Below are positions 31,477 to 39,590 of a stretch of DNA of 39,772 nt, one piece after another. Below the pieces are notes generated by a model. That model ran no database searches and had not been told where the DNA came from. It worked only from the letters and a program-made list of their open reading frames with translations. The stretch lies in contig CAKZOD010000121.1 of NCBI GenBank assembly GCA_937136055.1, positions 1 to 39,772 of the forward strand, written 5' to 3'. The DNA comes from an uncultured Oceanospirillaceae bacterium (GTDB lineage: Bacteria > Pseudomonadota > Gammaproteobacteria > Pseudomonadales > Balneatricaceae). Position 1 is the stretch's first letter, and each line of letters starts with the position of its first letter. The translations under genes and the position numbers were made by a program.

Positions 31477-32523
31477 ATGAAATTTAATCACTTCTTGTCA
31501 GCTTATTACCCCGATACCCAGTATGGGGCTAAGCGCTTTTTCGATGATATGGTGGCGCAGGCCGTACTTGCCGATTCTCTGGGTTATCGAGCCGTCTCTA
31601 TTCCTGAGCACCACGGCATTAATATTTTATTGACGCCGAGCCCGTTGCAGATGGCTGTGAAGATAGCGGCTGAAACGAGTAATGTTGAGATAGCCACATC
31701 CATCGCTGTGTTGCCTATTCGCGATATGCGCATTTTTGCAGGAGAAGTTATCCAAGCCGATTGCCTATGTGATGGCAGATTAGTGCTAGGCGTTGGCCGC
31801 GGCGCGTTCAAATACGAAATTGAACGCATGGGGGTGGCGATGCAAGAGACCCGCGATAAATTCGACGAATCATTAGAGGTTTTGCAAGCGTTACTCACCC
31901 AGCAAGAGGTCTCGTGGGATGGAGATTATTACAAATTTGACTCCCTCACTGTTATGCCAAGACCAATGAACCAACAGCCGCCGCAAATAATGATTGCAGC
32001 GATGGCACCTGAAGCCATTTACCACTGCGCAAGGCGTGGTTTTCACATTCAAACAGCGCCATTAGCTGGTAACCACCAGCTTTTACTCGATCAAGTAGCG
32101 GCTTTTCAACGTGCAAAAAACGAGCTTGGAGCAGCAGGAGAGCACTTGCGCTTGTCAGTATTACGCACAATGTGGCTGACACAATCAGCCACTGATAGCG
32201 CCAATAAAATGCTCCAAGTAGAGGATTATTACAAGCGTTTTGACAACGTCTTTAGCGGCCCAGGTGAAGTCCATAATGGAGCTATTGCCGCTTTGCCACG
32301 CCAGCAATCTATTGAAGACCTTGAACTAAATATGATGGTTTGCAACCGCAATGAAATGATCGACAAGATCGGCTTATATCAAGAGGCGGGTATCGAAGAA
32401 ATCATCCTCAGCTCAGCCATCGACTGCCCCCAACAAGAAGTGCTTGAAATGATGCAGCGTTTTGCACAAGAGATCATGCCGCACTTTAGTGAAACAAAAA
32501 CAGCAACCAATATGAGAGATTGA
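31477..32523 (+). CDS. LLM-class flavin-dependent monooxygenase (luciferase-like)
   Basis: A 348-residue TIM-barrel oxygenase of the luciferase-like group, which uses FMNH2 or F420 (here FMNH2, given the flavin reductase gene nearby). Seen: N-terminal strand KFNHFLSAYYPD, SIPEHHGINILLTPSPL, the flavin-contacting block RLVLGVGRGAFKYEIERMG, and MPRPMNQQPPQIMIAA. Relatives perform Baeyer-Villiger, ring-opening or heteroatom oxidations, for example in the trigonelline (tgnAB) pathway. First gene of a plus-strand set with a tautomerase one base behind. Substrate unknown. Confidence 0.88.
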   Translation: MKFNHFLSAYYPDTQYGAKRFFDDMVAQAVLADSLGYRAVSIPEHHGINILLTPSPLQMAVKIAAETSNVEIATSIAVLPIRDMRIFAGEVIQADCLCDGRLVLGVGRGAFKYEIERMGVAMQETRDKFDESLEVLQALLTQQEVSWDGDYYKFDSLTVMPRPMNQQPPQIMIAAMAPEAIYHCARRGFHIQTAPLAGNHQLLLDQVAAFQRAKNELGAAGEHLRLSVLRTMWLTQSATDSANKMLQVEDYYKRFDNVFSGPGEVHNGAIAALPRQQSIEDLELNMMVCNRNEMIDKIGLYQEAGIEEIILSSAIDCPQQEVLEMMQRFAQEIMPHFSETKTATNMRD

Positions 32524-32524
32524 T

Positions 32525-32719
32525 ATGCCCATTATTACCGTTGAAATGTTCAAGGGACGCTCTACTGATCAAAAACGCAAACTTGCAAAAGGTCTCACCA
32601 ACGCCTTTGTTGATGCCTGTGGTGGCAAACCTGAAGCATTACATATCGTCATCAAAGAAGTTGATAAAGAAGACTGGGCTGTCGGCGGTGAACTCTGCTC
32701 AGACAAATACCCCGATTAA
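32525..32719 (+). CDS. 4-oxalocrotonate tautomerase family protein
   Basis: A 64-residue tautomerase subunit. Pro follows the initiator Met (MPIITVEMFKGRSTDQKRKL), which after Met removal gives the catalytic N-terminal proline. Lysine/arginine-rich helix 1, then LHIVIKEV and the terminal loop WAVGGELCSD, match the family. It would interconvert keto and enol forms of an unsaturated acid. The ATG follows the LLM stop by one base with GAGAG inside the LLM gene, so the two are coupled. Confidence 0.9.
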   Translation: MPIITVEMFKGRSTDQKRKLAKGLTNAFVDACGGKPEALHIVIKEVDKEDWAVGGELCSDKYPD

Positions 32720-32766
32720 TCACGATCTTCGATACCTTTAAAAATAACAACATGGAGTAATTTAAA

Positions 32767-33549
32767 ATGCCACAAGCCGTTGACGTCCACTATCACATTG
32801 AAGGAGAAGGCCCTGCAATCTTCCTCATTCACGGTATCTCTGCTTCCCATCATACTTGGGCTGGCGTGGTTAAAAACTTGAAAAAAGAGTTCACTTGTAT
32901 CAGCTATGACCTGCGCGGTCACGGCCAATCACCAAAGGCGACAACGCCTTATAGTTTGGACGAAATGGTGGCTGATCTTGAACAGCTGCGTGAAAAGCTC
33001 GGTATCGAGAAAGCTCACGTAGCTGGCCACTCTCTGGGGGGAATGATAGGTCCTGCTTACGCAAAAGCTTACCCAGAGCGGACTTTATCAGTCGGTTTGC
33101 TAAGCACCGCAGCTGGGCGTACTGTGGATGATAGCTCGAAGGTATTAGCAGTTGTTGAAAAACTAGAGACCGAAGGTATTGATGCCATATTAGGTGCGTT
33201 AGTCGGACGCTGGTTCACTGATGAGTTCGCAGCAAAATCCCCTGAGCTAATTGCATCGCGTTTAGCCCAAGTACAAAGTAATGACCCCGCTGTATTTGCT
33301 ACCGTTTTTAGGATGTATGCTGAAACTGAAATGGCGCCTTGGCTAAATCAAGTAAACACACCTGCACTAGTTCTCACTGGTGAGTGCGATGGCGGCTGTA
33401 ACCCTCGTTTAAATACCTTTATTGCCGAGCAGCTACCTAACGCTAAACTGGTGATTTTAGAGAACCTCAAGCACGCTATTATGTTTGAAGCACCGGACTT
33501 AGTCTCTGAGCATCTATTAACATTCCTGCGTGAAAACACCTCAGCATAA
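32767..33549 (+). CDS. Alpha/beta hydrolase (enol-lactonase/esterase type)
   Basis: A 260-residue hydrolase similar in layout to 3-oxoadipate enol-lactonases. The catalytic triad is S89 (GHSLGG), D208 (GECDGG) and H236 (LKHAIMFE). The oxyanion hole uses HG at 22-23. YDLRGHGQS is present. GGAG lies before the ATG. It fits as the enzyme that opens the lactone, ester or amide made by the LLM oxygenase. It ends 41 bases before a terminator. Confidence 0.9.
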   Translation: MPQAVDVHYHIEGEGPAIFLIHGISASHHTWAGVVKNLKKEFTCISYDLRGHGQSPKATTPYSLDEMVADLEQLREKLGIEKAHVAGHSLGGMIGPAYAKAYPERTLSVGLLSTAAGRTVDDSSKVLAVVEKLETEGIDAILGALVGRWFTDEFAAKSPELIASRLAQVQSNDPAVFATVFRMYAETEMAPWLNQVNTPALVLTGECDGGCNPRLNTFIAEQLPNAKLVILENLKHAIMFEAPDLVSEHLLTFLRENTSA

Positions 33550-33589
33550 TTGCTTGCAAGGCCGTTTTAACTTTCCCTCAACACTTTAG

Positions 33590-33621
33590 GTAGAGGCTAA
33601 AATTAAGCCTCTACTTTTATT
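33590..33621 (+). terminator. Rho-independent terminator ahead of the flavin reductase
   Basis: Perfect 9-base stem GTAGAGGCT/AGCCTCTAC with a 7-base loop, then TTTTATT. It lies between the hydrolase and the reductase start (14 bases before the ATG), so reductase mRNA is either attenuated relative to the oxygenase or made from another promoter. Confidence 0.8.
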
Positions 33622-33634
33622 GAGAGCACAGCTT

Positions 33635-34171
33635 ATGTCATCCATAATCGACCCATTTTTAGTCGACCAATATAAAGAAGCAATGCGCAGCTTTCCTGCA
33701 AGTGTCTCTGTAATAGCCACAGGTGATAAAGAGCACAGAACTGGCTTAACGGCCACTGCAGTATGCTCGCTCAGTGCTGAGCCACCGCAAATTATCGTTT
33801 GCTTGAACGCTAAAACGGGGACTTTCAATAGCATCAAAGAGTCGCGATATTTTTCAGTGAATGTTTTGCAAGCAGAGCAAGAAGCACTCGCAAAATGTTT
33901 TGGCGGTTTTGATCCTAATATTTCAGGAGAGCAGCGTTTCTCAAAAGGGTGCTGGCATCAAGGTCTCCTAGGGGTACCGATATTAAAAGGTGCGATTCTC
34001 ACCTTTGAGTGCTCGCTTGTAGAGGCGCTACCTGCGCAAACCCATTTCATTTTAGTTGGCGCGGTTAAGCAGATACACAAATCAGCGCAAGCTCCTATGG
34101 CTGCAACGCTCTTATACGCAGACGGCGCTTTTGGCCAGCTCTCTCCCTTAGCTCATGAAGCGCTGCTATAA
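33635..34171 (+). CDS. NAD(P)H:flavin reductase (HpaC-like)
   Basis: A 178-residue reductase supplying FMNH2 to a two-component oxygenase. Family block FPASVSVIATGDKEHRTGLT, then ATAVCSLSAEPPQIIVCLN, the flavin contact YFSVNVLQAEQE, CFGG and the late HFILVGAV are present. I start at the ATG at 33635 because homologues begin with a helix like IDPFLVDQYKEAMRSFPASV; a TTG five codons earlier overlaps the terminator. The LLM oxygenase three genes upstream is the evident partner. Confidence 0.9.
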   Translation: MSSIIDPFLVDQYKEAMRSFPASVSVIATGDKEHRTGLTATAVCSLSAEPPQIIVCLNAKTGTFNSIKESRYFSVNVLQAEQEALAKCFGGFDPNISGEQRFSKGCWHQGLLGVPILKGAILTFECSLVEALPAQTHFILVGAVKQIHKSAQAPMAATLLYADGAFGQLSPLAHEALL

Positions 34172-34186
34172 GTTTCAATAATCTTG

Positions 34187-35362
34187 CTAACTAATTGTAT
34201 ATTTAACGCACTTGGCGATTCGCTCAGCAGCTTTGATGAGTTCTCTCTCACTGACCCCAAGGCTCAATCGCACATGCCCTTCTCCAGATGGGCCAAAGGC
34301 GACTCCCGGTAATACAGCAACATCAAACTTATCCAGTAGGAGATCAGAAAACTGCTGACTATCCATCCCCGTGCGACGAATATCTAACATCAAAAACATA
34401 CCGCCATCCGGCAAGTGACAGTCAATTCCCGCTATGGCATTTAGCAGCGAAAACAATGTATCGCGGCGCTGCAAATATGTCTCTCGCATCTGCGCAAGCT
34501 CTGGCAAGGGTGATGTAAGCGCAACCTTAGCCGCTTCTTGAATAAAAGACGGGCAGCCAAATAACATACACAATGCCAAATTACCCAAGTGTTCTGCGAG
34601 TGCCTCAGGCCCCACTAGCCATCCTAAACGCCACCCTGTCATCGCGTGAGATTTGGACAAGCTGTTAATAGTAATTGTGCGCTCAGCCATGTTATCTAGC
34701 GCGCAGGGGCTGAAGTGCTCAGCGCCAAAAGTGACTGTTGAGTAAACCTCGTCTGATACTAACCACAAATCATACTTCAGACAGATATCAGCAATTGCCT
34801 GCAAGGTCTCTTTAGGGAATATTGCACCGGTAGGGTTGTTGGGGCTGTTAATTAAAATCGCTTTGGTTTTATCGGTAATCGCATCTTCAATATCTTTAGG
34901 TACAACTTGGAAGCTGTTTTCAGCGCGCATCGGCACACTGACAACGCTGCCGCCACTGGCTTCCACCAGCGCATCATAGGTTGTATACATCGGCTCGGGA
35001 ATTATGATTTCACTGCCCGGGTCTAAAATACACTGGATGGCACCAAATAAAGCGCACTGTGCGCCATTCATCACTACCACTTGATCTCGACTAACCCTGA
35101 CACCTGTGCTCTTTTCATGCTCTTTGGCAATTATAGATCTTAGCTCAGGGTCCCCAACAATCTCAGCATAGTGTGTATCACCATTTCGCAAACTGGCGAT
35201 CGCTTCATTAACAATAGGTACAGGAGTATCAAAATCAGGATCACCGATACTCAAGATGACAATATCTTCTCCAGCATTTTTACGTGCCGTTGCGCGATAT
35301 AGAATTTGCCATGCGTCAGCAGAGTCTCCCCCTATGCGCTGAGTGAGTTTTGAATATTCCAT
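34187..35362 (-). CDS. PLP-dependent aminotransferase, AruH (arginine-pyruvate transaminase)-like
   Basis: A 391-residue fold-type I aminotransferase with extended similarity to Pseudomonas aeruginosa AruH (YSKLTQRIGGD, ILSIGDPDFDTPVPIV, HYAEIVG, NLALCMLFG). The PLP lysine is K237 in NSLSKSHAMTGWRLGW; NSPNNPTG (172-179), D204 in SDEVYS and the carboxylate Arg R365 are intact. It should convert a long basic or cationic amino acid to the 2-oxo acid. It follows the AruI-like gene by 16 bases, the same pair as in the arginine transaminase pathway, although the surrounding genes differ. Confidence 0.88.
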   Translation of the reverse strand: MEYSKLTQRIGGDSADAWQILYRATARKNAGEDIVILSIGDPDFDTPVPIVNEAIASLRNGDTHYAEIVGDPELRSIIAKEHEKSTGVRVSRDQVVVMNGAQCALFGAIQCILDPGSEIIIPEPMYTTYDALVEASGGSVVSVPMRAENSFQVVPKDIEDAITDKTKAILINSPNNPTGAIFPKETLQAIADICLKYDLWLVSDEVYSTVTFGAEHFSPCALDNMAERTITINSLSKSHAMTGWRLGWLVGPEALAEHLGNLALCMLFGCPSFIQEAAKVALTSPLPELAQMRETYLQRRDTLFSLLNAIAGIDCHLPDGGMFLMLDIRRTGMDSQQFSDLLLDKFDVAVLPGVAFGPSGEGHVRLSLGVSERELIKAAERIAKCVKYTIS

Positions 35363-35378
35363 GTTTAGCCCCTATTCT

Positions 35379-36998
35379 TTACCGCTGAGCAGCCGTAATA
35401 GCTTGATTAACTTGAATTAAAGTTACACCGTTATAAGCAAATGCAGCCTCTAAATCACTTACCAGCATCGCGATGCTTGCAGGTTTATACGTTTTGCAGT
35501 CAAAGCTTTGCGCCAACATCACATAATCAGGATTTTTAGGAGTGACACCTATTGGCTCTATACCTTGGTTAATCATGTCATCGCGGATTTGGCCTAAGCT
35601 ATCGTTGTTCCAAAGCAATACAACTAAAGGAGAGCGAATTTCTTCAACAGCAGTCGCAAGCTCTTGAATGGTGTATAAAATGCCGCCATCGCCTGCAATC
35701 ACCAAACCCGGTCGATCAGCGGCAGCGCATTTAGCACCTATCGCCGCGGGTAATGCATAACCTAACGTGCCGTAACCCGCGGGGTGAAACCATGATCTCG
35801 GCTGGTTTACATTAAAAGTAAAGTTGCCCGTGTAGGCTAGCTGGGTCATATCCGTTGCAACAAAAGCATTACTCGGTAGCACTTGCTGTACAACATCCAG
35901 CACAGATTTATGAGCGATTTGTAGAGGATCTAAATCGCTGATGATTTTCGATTTAAGCGCAAGAAGCGCATCTGCACTCGACGCTAATTCATTTACGGGT
36001 TCATCAGCTATCACATCAAGCAGTGCATCTAACGCGCTCTGTGCATCACTCAAAATTGCTACTTCTGCAGGGTATAAATCATCAAGCTTGTTGGGATCAA
36101 TATCGATACGAATGAGCTGACCTTTTATGGGTAGCTTGTCACACCAGATATCTGTTTCTGACAACTCAGTACCAATAGCGATAACCACATCCGCTTCACT
36201 GATATATTGCCAGCTTGGCGCCACACATAAGATTGAGCCTGCGTATAATGGATGCTCACTGTGCAACAAGCCCTTTGCTGCCACTGTAGTAAACACAGCC
36301 GCCCCTAATCGCTCTGCTAATTGCTGAGTTTGATTAGCCGCAGATATAGCACCACCGCCTGCGATAATTACCGGCTGTTTAGCATTTTTTAAAAGGGCTG
36401 CACTCGCTGAAATAAGTATTGAGTCAACGGCTTGCTTATCGCAGTTGGCAGCGCTCGTTTGCCAGCTTTCTTTGACCGGCGCGGCTAATACATCTAATGG
36501 AATTTCGATAAAGACAGGTCTGGGGCGCTGACTTTTAAAAACATTAAAGGCCTTTGCGATCAACTCAGGTATTTGGTCCGGGCTATGGGCTGTGGCGCTG
36601 AACTCGCAGATAGGCTCCATAATTGCTCGTTGATTCTTGGTTTCATGTAACTCTCCTCTTCCCTTACCCAGTGACGCGCTATTGTTGACACTGCTGATCA
36701 CTAACATAGGAATTGAATCAGAGTAAGCTTGGCCAACTGCCGTTGCTATGTTGGTTACACCTGGTCCTGTTATGGTAAAGCAAATCCCAGGCTTGCCTGT
36801 AATACGCGCATAACCATCAGCCATAAACCCCGCACCTTGCTCATGGCGGGTGAGAACATGATTAATACTGCTGCCATTCAGCCCCTTGTAGAGATCTAGC
36901 GTATGAACACCTGGTATGCCAAACACAGTTTCAACCTGATATTGCTCAAGTAATTTAATCAGTGCTTGACCGCAAGTCATTTTAATTTTGGTGTTCAT
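35379..36998 (-). CDS. Thiamine-diphosphate decarboxylase, AruI (2-ketoarginine decarboxylase)-like
   Basis: A 539-residue acetolactate-synthase-like enzyme. N-terminal MTCGQALIKLLEQYQVETVF then GIPGVHTLDLYKGL as in AruI, catalytic Glu E53 in TRHEQGAGFMADGYAR, and the thiamine-diphosphate motif GDGGILYTIQELATA...WNND. AruI decarboxylates 5-guanidino-2-oxopentanoate to 4-guanidinobutanal. With the AruH-like gene downstream it would decarboxylate the transamination product to an aldehyde. No matching guanidinobutyrase gene is present, so the substrate may not be arginine. A candidate operator lies 59-80 bases upstream. Confidence 0.88.
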   Translation of the reverse strand: MNTKIKMTCGQALIKLLEQYQVETVFGIPGVHTLDLYKGLNGSSINHVLTRHEQGAGFMADGYARITGKPGICFTITGPGVTNIATAVGQAYSDSIPMLVISSVNNSASLGKGRGELHETKNQRAIMEPICEFSATAHSPDQIPELIAKAFNVFKSQRPRPVFIEIPLDVLAAPVKESWQTSAANCDKQAVDSILISASAALLKNAKQPVIIAGGGAISAANQTQQLAERLGAAVFTTVAAKGLLHSEHPLYAGSILCVAPSWQYISEADVVIAIGTELSETDIWCDKLPIKGQLIRIDIDPNKLDDLYPAEVAILSDAQSALDALLDVIADEPVNELASSADALLALKSKIISDLDPLQIAHKSVLDVVQQVLPSNAFVATDMTQLAYTGNFTFNVNQPRSWFHPAGYGTLGYALPAAIGAKCAAADRPGLVIAGDGGILYTIQELATAVEEIRSPLVVLLWNNDSLGQIRDDMINQGIEPIGVTPKNPDYVMLAQSFDCKTYKPASIAMLVSDLEAAFAYNGVTLIQVNQAITAAQR

Positions 36999-37056
36999 TG
37001 TTAACGCTCTTATTGTTTTTGTGAGGAGTTTTCAAAGGTCACTGCACCTTATCATA

Positions 37057-37078
37057 TTGTTATACAAATGTTCAACAG
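37057..37078. promoter_or_regulatory. 22-base operator-like site before the AruI-like gene
   Basis: Read on the minus strand this is CTGTTGAACATTTG followed by TATAACAA. It matches the site at 38414-38435 at 18 of 22 positions. It sits in the promoter of the aminotransferase/decarboxylase pair. Confidence 0.6.
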
Positions 37079-37226
37079 CGATAAAAACACAAACAATAGC
37101 AACGACATAACCGCCTAAAACAAGACGGTTTTCTTGAGTATTATTTATTTCGTAATTTGAATTAGAATTTAAAAATATCGAGAGAAAAAGCGAGGAGTAA
37201 GAGAAACTGTACTATAAAACTTCTCG

Positions 37227-37248
37227 ATAAAAACAAGCTCTCGCTTGT
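37227..37248 (-). terminator. Rho-independent terminator of the DoeB-like gene
   Basis: Minus strand: ACAAGC-GAGA-GCTTGT followed by TTTTATC, 12 bases past the stop codon; GNRA-type tetraloop. Confidence 0.75.
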
Positions 37249-37259
37249 GATAAGGGCAG

Positions 37260-38261
37260 CTATAAGAATTGCCCACTGTAGGGAGAAACTAGCTCGAAAA
37301 GGCAATCGCCTCGCTGGGTGGGTGCCATAGCTCTTTGGCAAATAACAGATCCGTCACTGCTAGAAAATATCTCTGTTGCTTTCGATAATGGTGTTTCAGG
37401 ATGATGAATATAGGCGAGTAACTGACCTGTTTTGACGCTATCTCCCAGCGCAACTAACGGCTCAAACAACCCATTAACATAAGAAAACACTTGCTGATTC
37501 GCCTTACTTTCAACATATTGTGTTGTCTGTTTTATCTCTTCCACATCGTTACTGTAAAGCTTAACGACAGAGAAGAACCGCAACAATGCGCTTTGAAACT
37601 TTACACGATATTGATTATTTACCCGCCCGCCGCCGCCAAGCTCAACAGTGACAGCACAAGCCCCTTGTCGATAAGCGCCAGCAGCAGAAAACCAGCTCTG
37701 ATCATCGTCACCAAATAACATTGTGTAAGTGAGGGCTAAGCTATCAAGCATGCCCTTTAGACGTTGCTGATGAGTATCATCTCCCTCGATGTTTGCCATT
37801 GCCAACGGAAGATACTCAAGCGATTGCCCCCCTGAATGAATATCAATGAAATAATCAGCACCTGATAACACAACTGTTTCTATAAAATGAGCCATCACTT
37901 GTGTTGTGCTGCCTTGTGGGTCTCCTGGAAAAACACGATTCATATTTACTTGATCAATAGGCGAGGTACGCATGCCTGCTTGTGCCGCTGGAAAATTTGC
38001 CATAGGCAATAAGATTAACTGACCTTCAATGTCCTTCGCTTCAAGGGTATTAATCAGCGCCTGAACAATAATCTGCCCTTCATACTCATCACCATGATTT
38101 CCCGCCATCACCACAATTTTAGGCCCTTTGCCATTCTTAATACTCACAACTGGCACCGGCAGCCAGCCGTAAGCCGAACGCGACACAGAGTGCGCTAAAC
38201 GAATATAGCCACTGTGTTTACCTTGGGCATTAAAATCAACTTCACTTGATATCAGAGACAT
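37260..38261 (-). CDS. M14-type deacylase of the AstE/AspA family, DoeB-like
   Basis: A 333-residue zinc hydrolase. Zinc ligands H56 and E59 (AGNHGDEYEG) and H142 (DIHSGG), catalytic Glu E208 (TVELGGGG) and the NMNRVFPG substrate loop are intact. A C-terminal beta domain (about 250-333, FEPLVALGDSVKTGQLLAYI) resembles a lipoyl-like sandwich. DoeB removes the acetyl group from N-acetyl-diaminobutyrate in ectoine breakdown; no other doe gene is here. It would release an amino acid from an N-acyl form for the AruH-like enzyme. Divergent from the dioxygenase, sharing a promoter region. Confidence 0.86.
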   Translation of the reverse strand: MSLISSEVDFNAQGKHSGYIRLAHSVSRSAYGWLPVPVVSIKNGKGPKIVVMAGNHGDEYEGQIIVQALINTLEAKDIEGQLILLPMANFPAAQAGMRTSPIDQVNMNRVFPGDPQGSTTQVMAHFIETVVLSGADYFIDIHSGGQSLEYLPLAMANIEGDDTHQQRLKGMLDSLALTYTMLFGDDDQSWFSAAGAYRQGACAVTVELGGGGRVNNQYRVKFQSALLRFFSVVKLYSNDVEEIKQTTQYVESKANQQVFSYVNGLFEPLVALGDSVKTGQLLAYIHHPETPLSKATEIFSSSDGSVICQRAMAPTQRGDCLFELVSPYSGQFL

Positions 38262-38413
38262 GAATTTTCCTTATTATTATTGATCTTTAAATACATTTGC
38301 AGCTGATCAGTTAACGACCTGTTTTTAGTAATCATAACCTCCTATTTCCAAGAGGTATAAATAAAAAAATCGTTTAACGCTATTGATCATTTGATATTTT
38401 ACTCATAATATAT

Positions 38414-38435
38414 TTGTTATACATTTGAATAACAA
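38414..38435. promoter_or_regulatory. 22-base palindromic operator before the dioxygenase
   Basis: TTGTTAT-ACATTTGA-ATAACAA, perfect 7-base arms with an 8-base spacer, 15 bases before the dioxygenase ATG and in the shared promoter with the DoeB-like gene. Partner of the site at 37057-37078. Confidence 0.65.
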
Positions 38436-38450
38436 CTGAGATTTTAGCTT

Positions 38451-39581
38451 ATGATAATGCAAGCAGCAGTCGCAAGAGCAGAGGGTTTAGCGGTCATTTG
38501 GGCTGACAAAAGCGAGATGACTTACCCGTGGATGTGGGTTATGGATCACGGCGAAGATGACAAAAGTGTGAATCGCCAGACCTTGCAGCGCAACATTGAT
38601 ACATTTTCTCTCTCTCCTGATCTTTCAGGTGTTCAAGCCACATTGCATGATCAAGAGCAACAAATTTCCATTAGCTGGAACAACGGTGAACAAACCACTA
38701 TTTCCTGCCTACGCTTGGCGCAAGTCATCGGTAAAGCACTCGATGATAATCAGCTATCACAGGCCTCTGACAAAGTACTTTGGGATAGAGAATCGATGCT
38801 CAATGAGATCCCGAGCATCGAATACCAAGAAATTGCTGCAAGTGAGCAAGGGGTGCTTAATTGGGTTAGCCAAATTGACAAATACGGCTTTTGCTTGGTT
38901 ACAAACACCGACCCCAGCATACAAGGTACCACCGATTTAGCAGAGCGAATCGCACCGGCGCAGCGTACTATTTTTGGCACTTACTGGCCTTTATCGACAG
39001 AGGTAACCCACCACGACGACACGGCATATACAACCGATTACCTATCTCCGCACACTGATAGCACCTACTACCATAATGCCCCCGGTTTACAAATGTTTAA
39101 CTGTCTAGATTACGATGCTCAAGGAGGCGAAAGTATCATTGTAGATGGCTTCGCTATTGCTGAAAAAATTCGCCAGCAGCGCCCTGATCTTTATGAAGTA
39201 CTTTGCCAAGTTGAAGTGCCAGGCCACTACAAAGAAGATAATGTTCATCTAGCGGCGCAGCGCCCCGTTATTAAACACGATCGCCACGGTGATATTGAGC
39301 AAGTCTCGTTCAATAATTACGATCGCTCTGCATTCTTATTAGAGCCCACTAAACAGGCATTGTTTTACGAGGCTTATGGCGAATTTAATCGTCACACTTT
39401 GGATCAATCGAATTGGATTAAAATTCCTCTGCGTCCTGGTATGGCGCTTATTTTTGATAACTGGCGCTGCTTGCATGGACGCATGGGTTATTCAGGTAAA
39501 CGTTACTTCTACGGCTGTTACCACGACAAAGCGGACTTTCAAAGTAGAGTGCGCACCTTGCAAAAGAAGTACGCTGTTTAA
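38451..39581 (+). CDS. 2-oxoglutarate/Fe(II) dioxygenase of the trimethyllysine/gamma-butyrobetaine hydroxylase family
   Basis: A 376-residue, two-domain protein. Residues about 12-95 are a GBBH-like N domain (DUF971: YPWMWVMDH, then LQRNIDTF) as in trimethyllysine dioxygenase. Residues about 135-370 are the TauD-type barrel with Fe ligands H201, D203 (SPHTDSTYYH) and H342 (DNWRCLHGR), and R351 as likely 2-oxoglutarate anchor. AYTTDYLSPHTD matches human BBOX1; W179 and Y193 align with its trimethylammonium cage. GCYHDKADFQSRVRTL is more like trimethyllysine dioxygenase. The N domain lacks the zinc cysteines of BBOX1. Likely hydroxylates a quaternary ammonium acid; identity unproven. Confidence 0.88.
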   Translation: MIMQAAVARAEGLAVIWADKSEMTYPWMWVMDHGEDDKSVNRQTLQRNIDTFSLSPDLSGVQATLHDQEQQISISWNNGEQTTISCLRLAQVIGKALDDNQLSQASDKVLWDRESMLNEIPSIEYQEIAASEQGVLNWVSQIDKYGFCLVTNTDPSIQGTTDLAERIAPAQRTIFGTYWPLSTEVTHHDDTAYTTDYLSPHTDSTYYHNAPGLQMFNCLDYDAQGGESIIVDGFAIAEKIRQQRPDLYEVLCQVEVPGHYKEDNVHLAAQRPVIKHDRHGDIEQVSFNNYDRSAFLLEPTKQALFYEAYGEFNRHTLDQSNWIKIPLRPGMALIFDNWRCLHGRMGYSGKRYFYGCYHDKADFQSRVRTLQKKYAV

Positions 39582-39590
39582 GGCTGTTTT

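Noticed and set aside
34187..36998. Standard arginine transaminase (aru) pathway
   Set aside because: The AruH/AruI-like pair is convincing, but guanidinobutyrase, guanidinobutyraldehyde dehydrogenase and AruRS-type regulators are missing from the neighbourhood, and the other genes point elsewhere. Arginine remains possible but is not assigned.
37260..38261. Ectoine degradation cluster
   Set aside because: Only the DoeB-like deacylase is present; ectoine hydrolase DoeA, the doeC/doeD genes and an ectoine transporter are absent, so the deacylase probably has another substrate.
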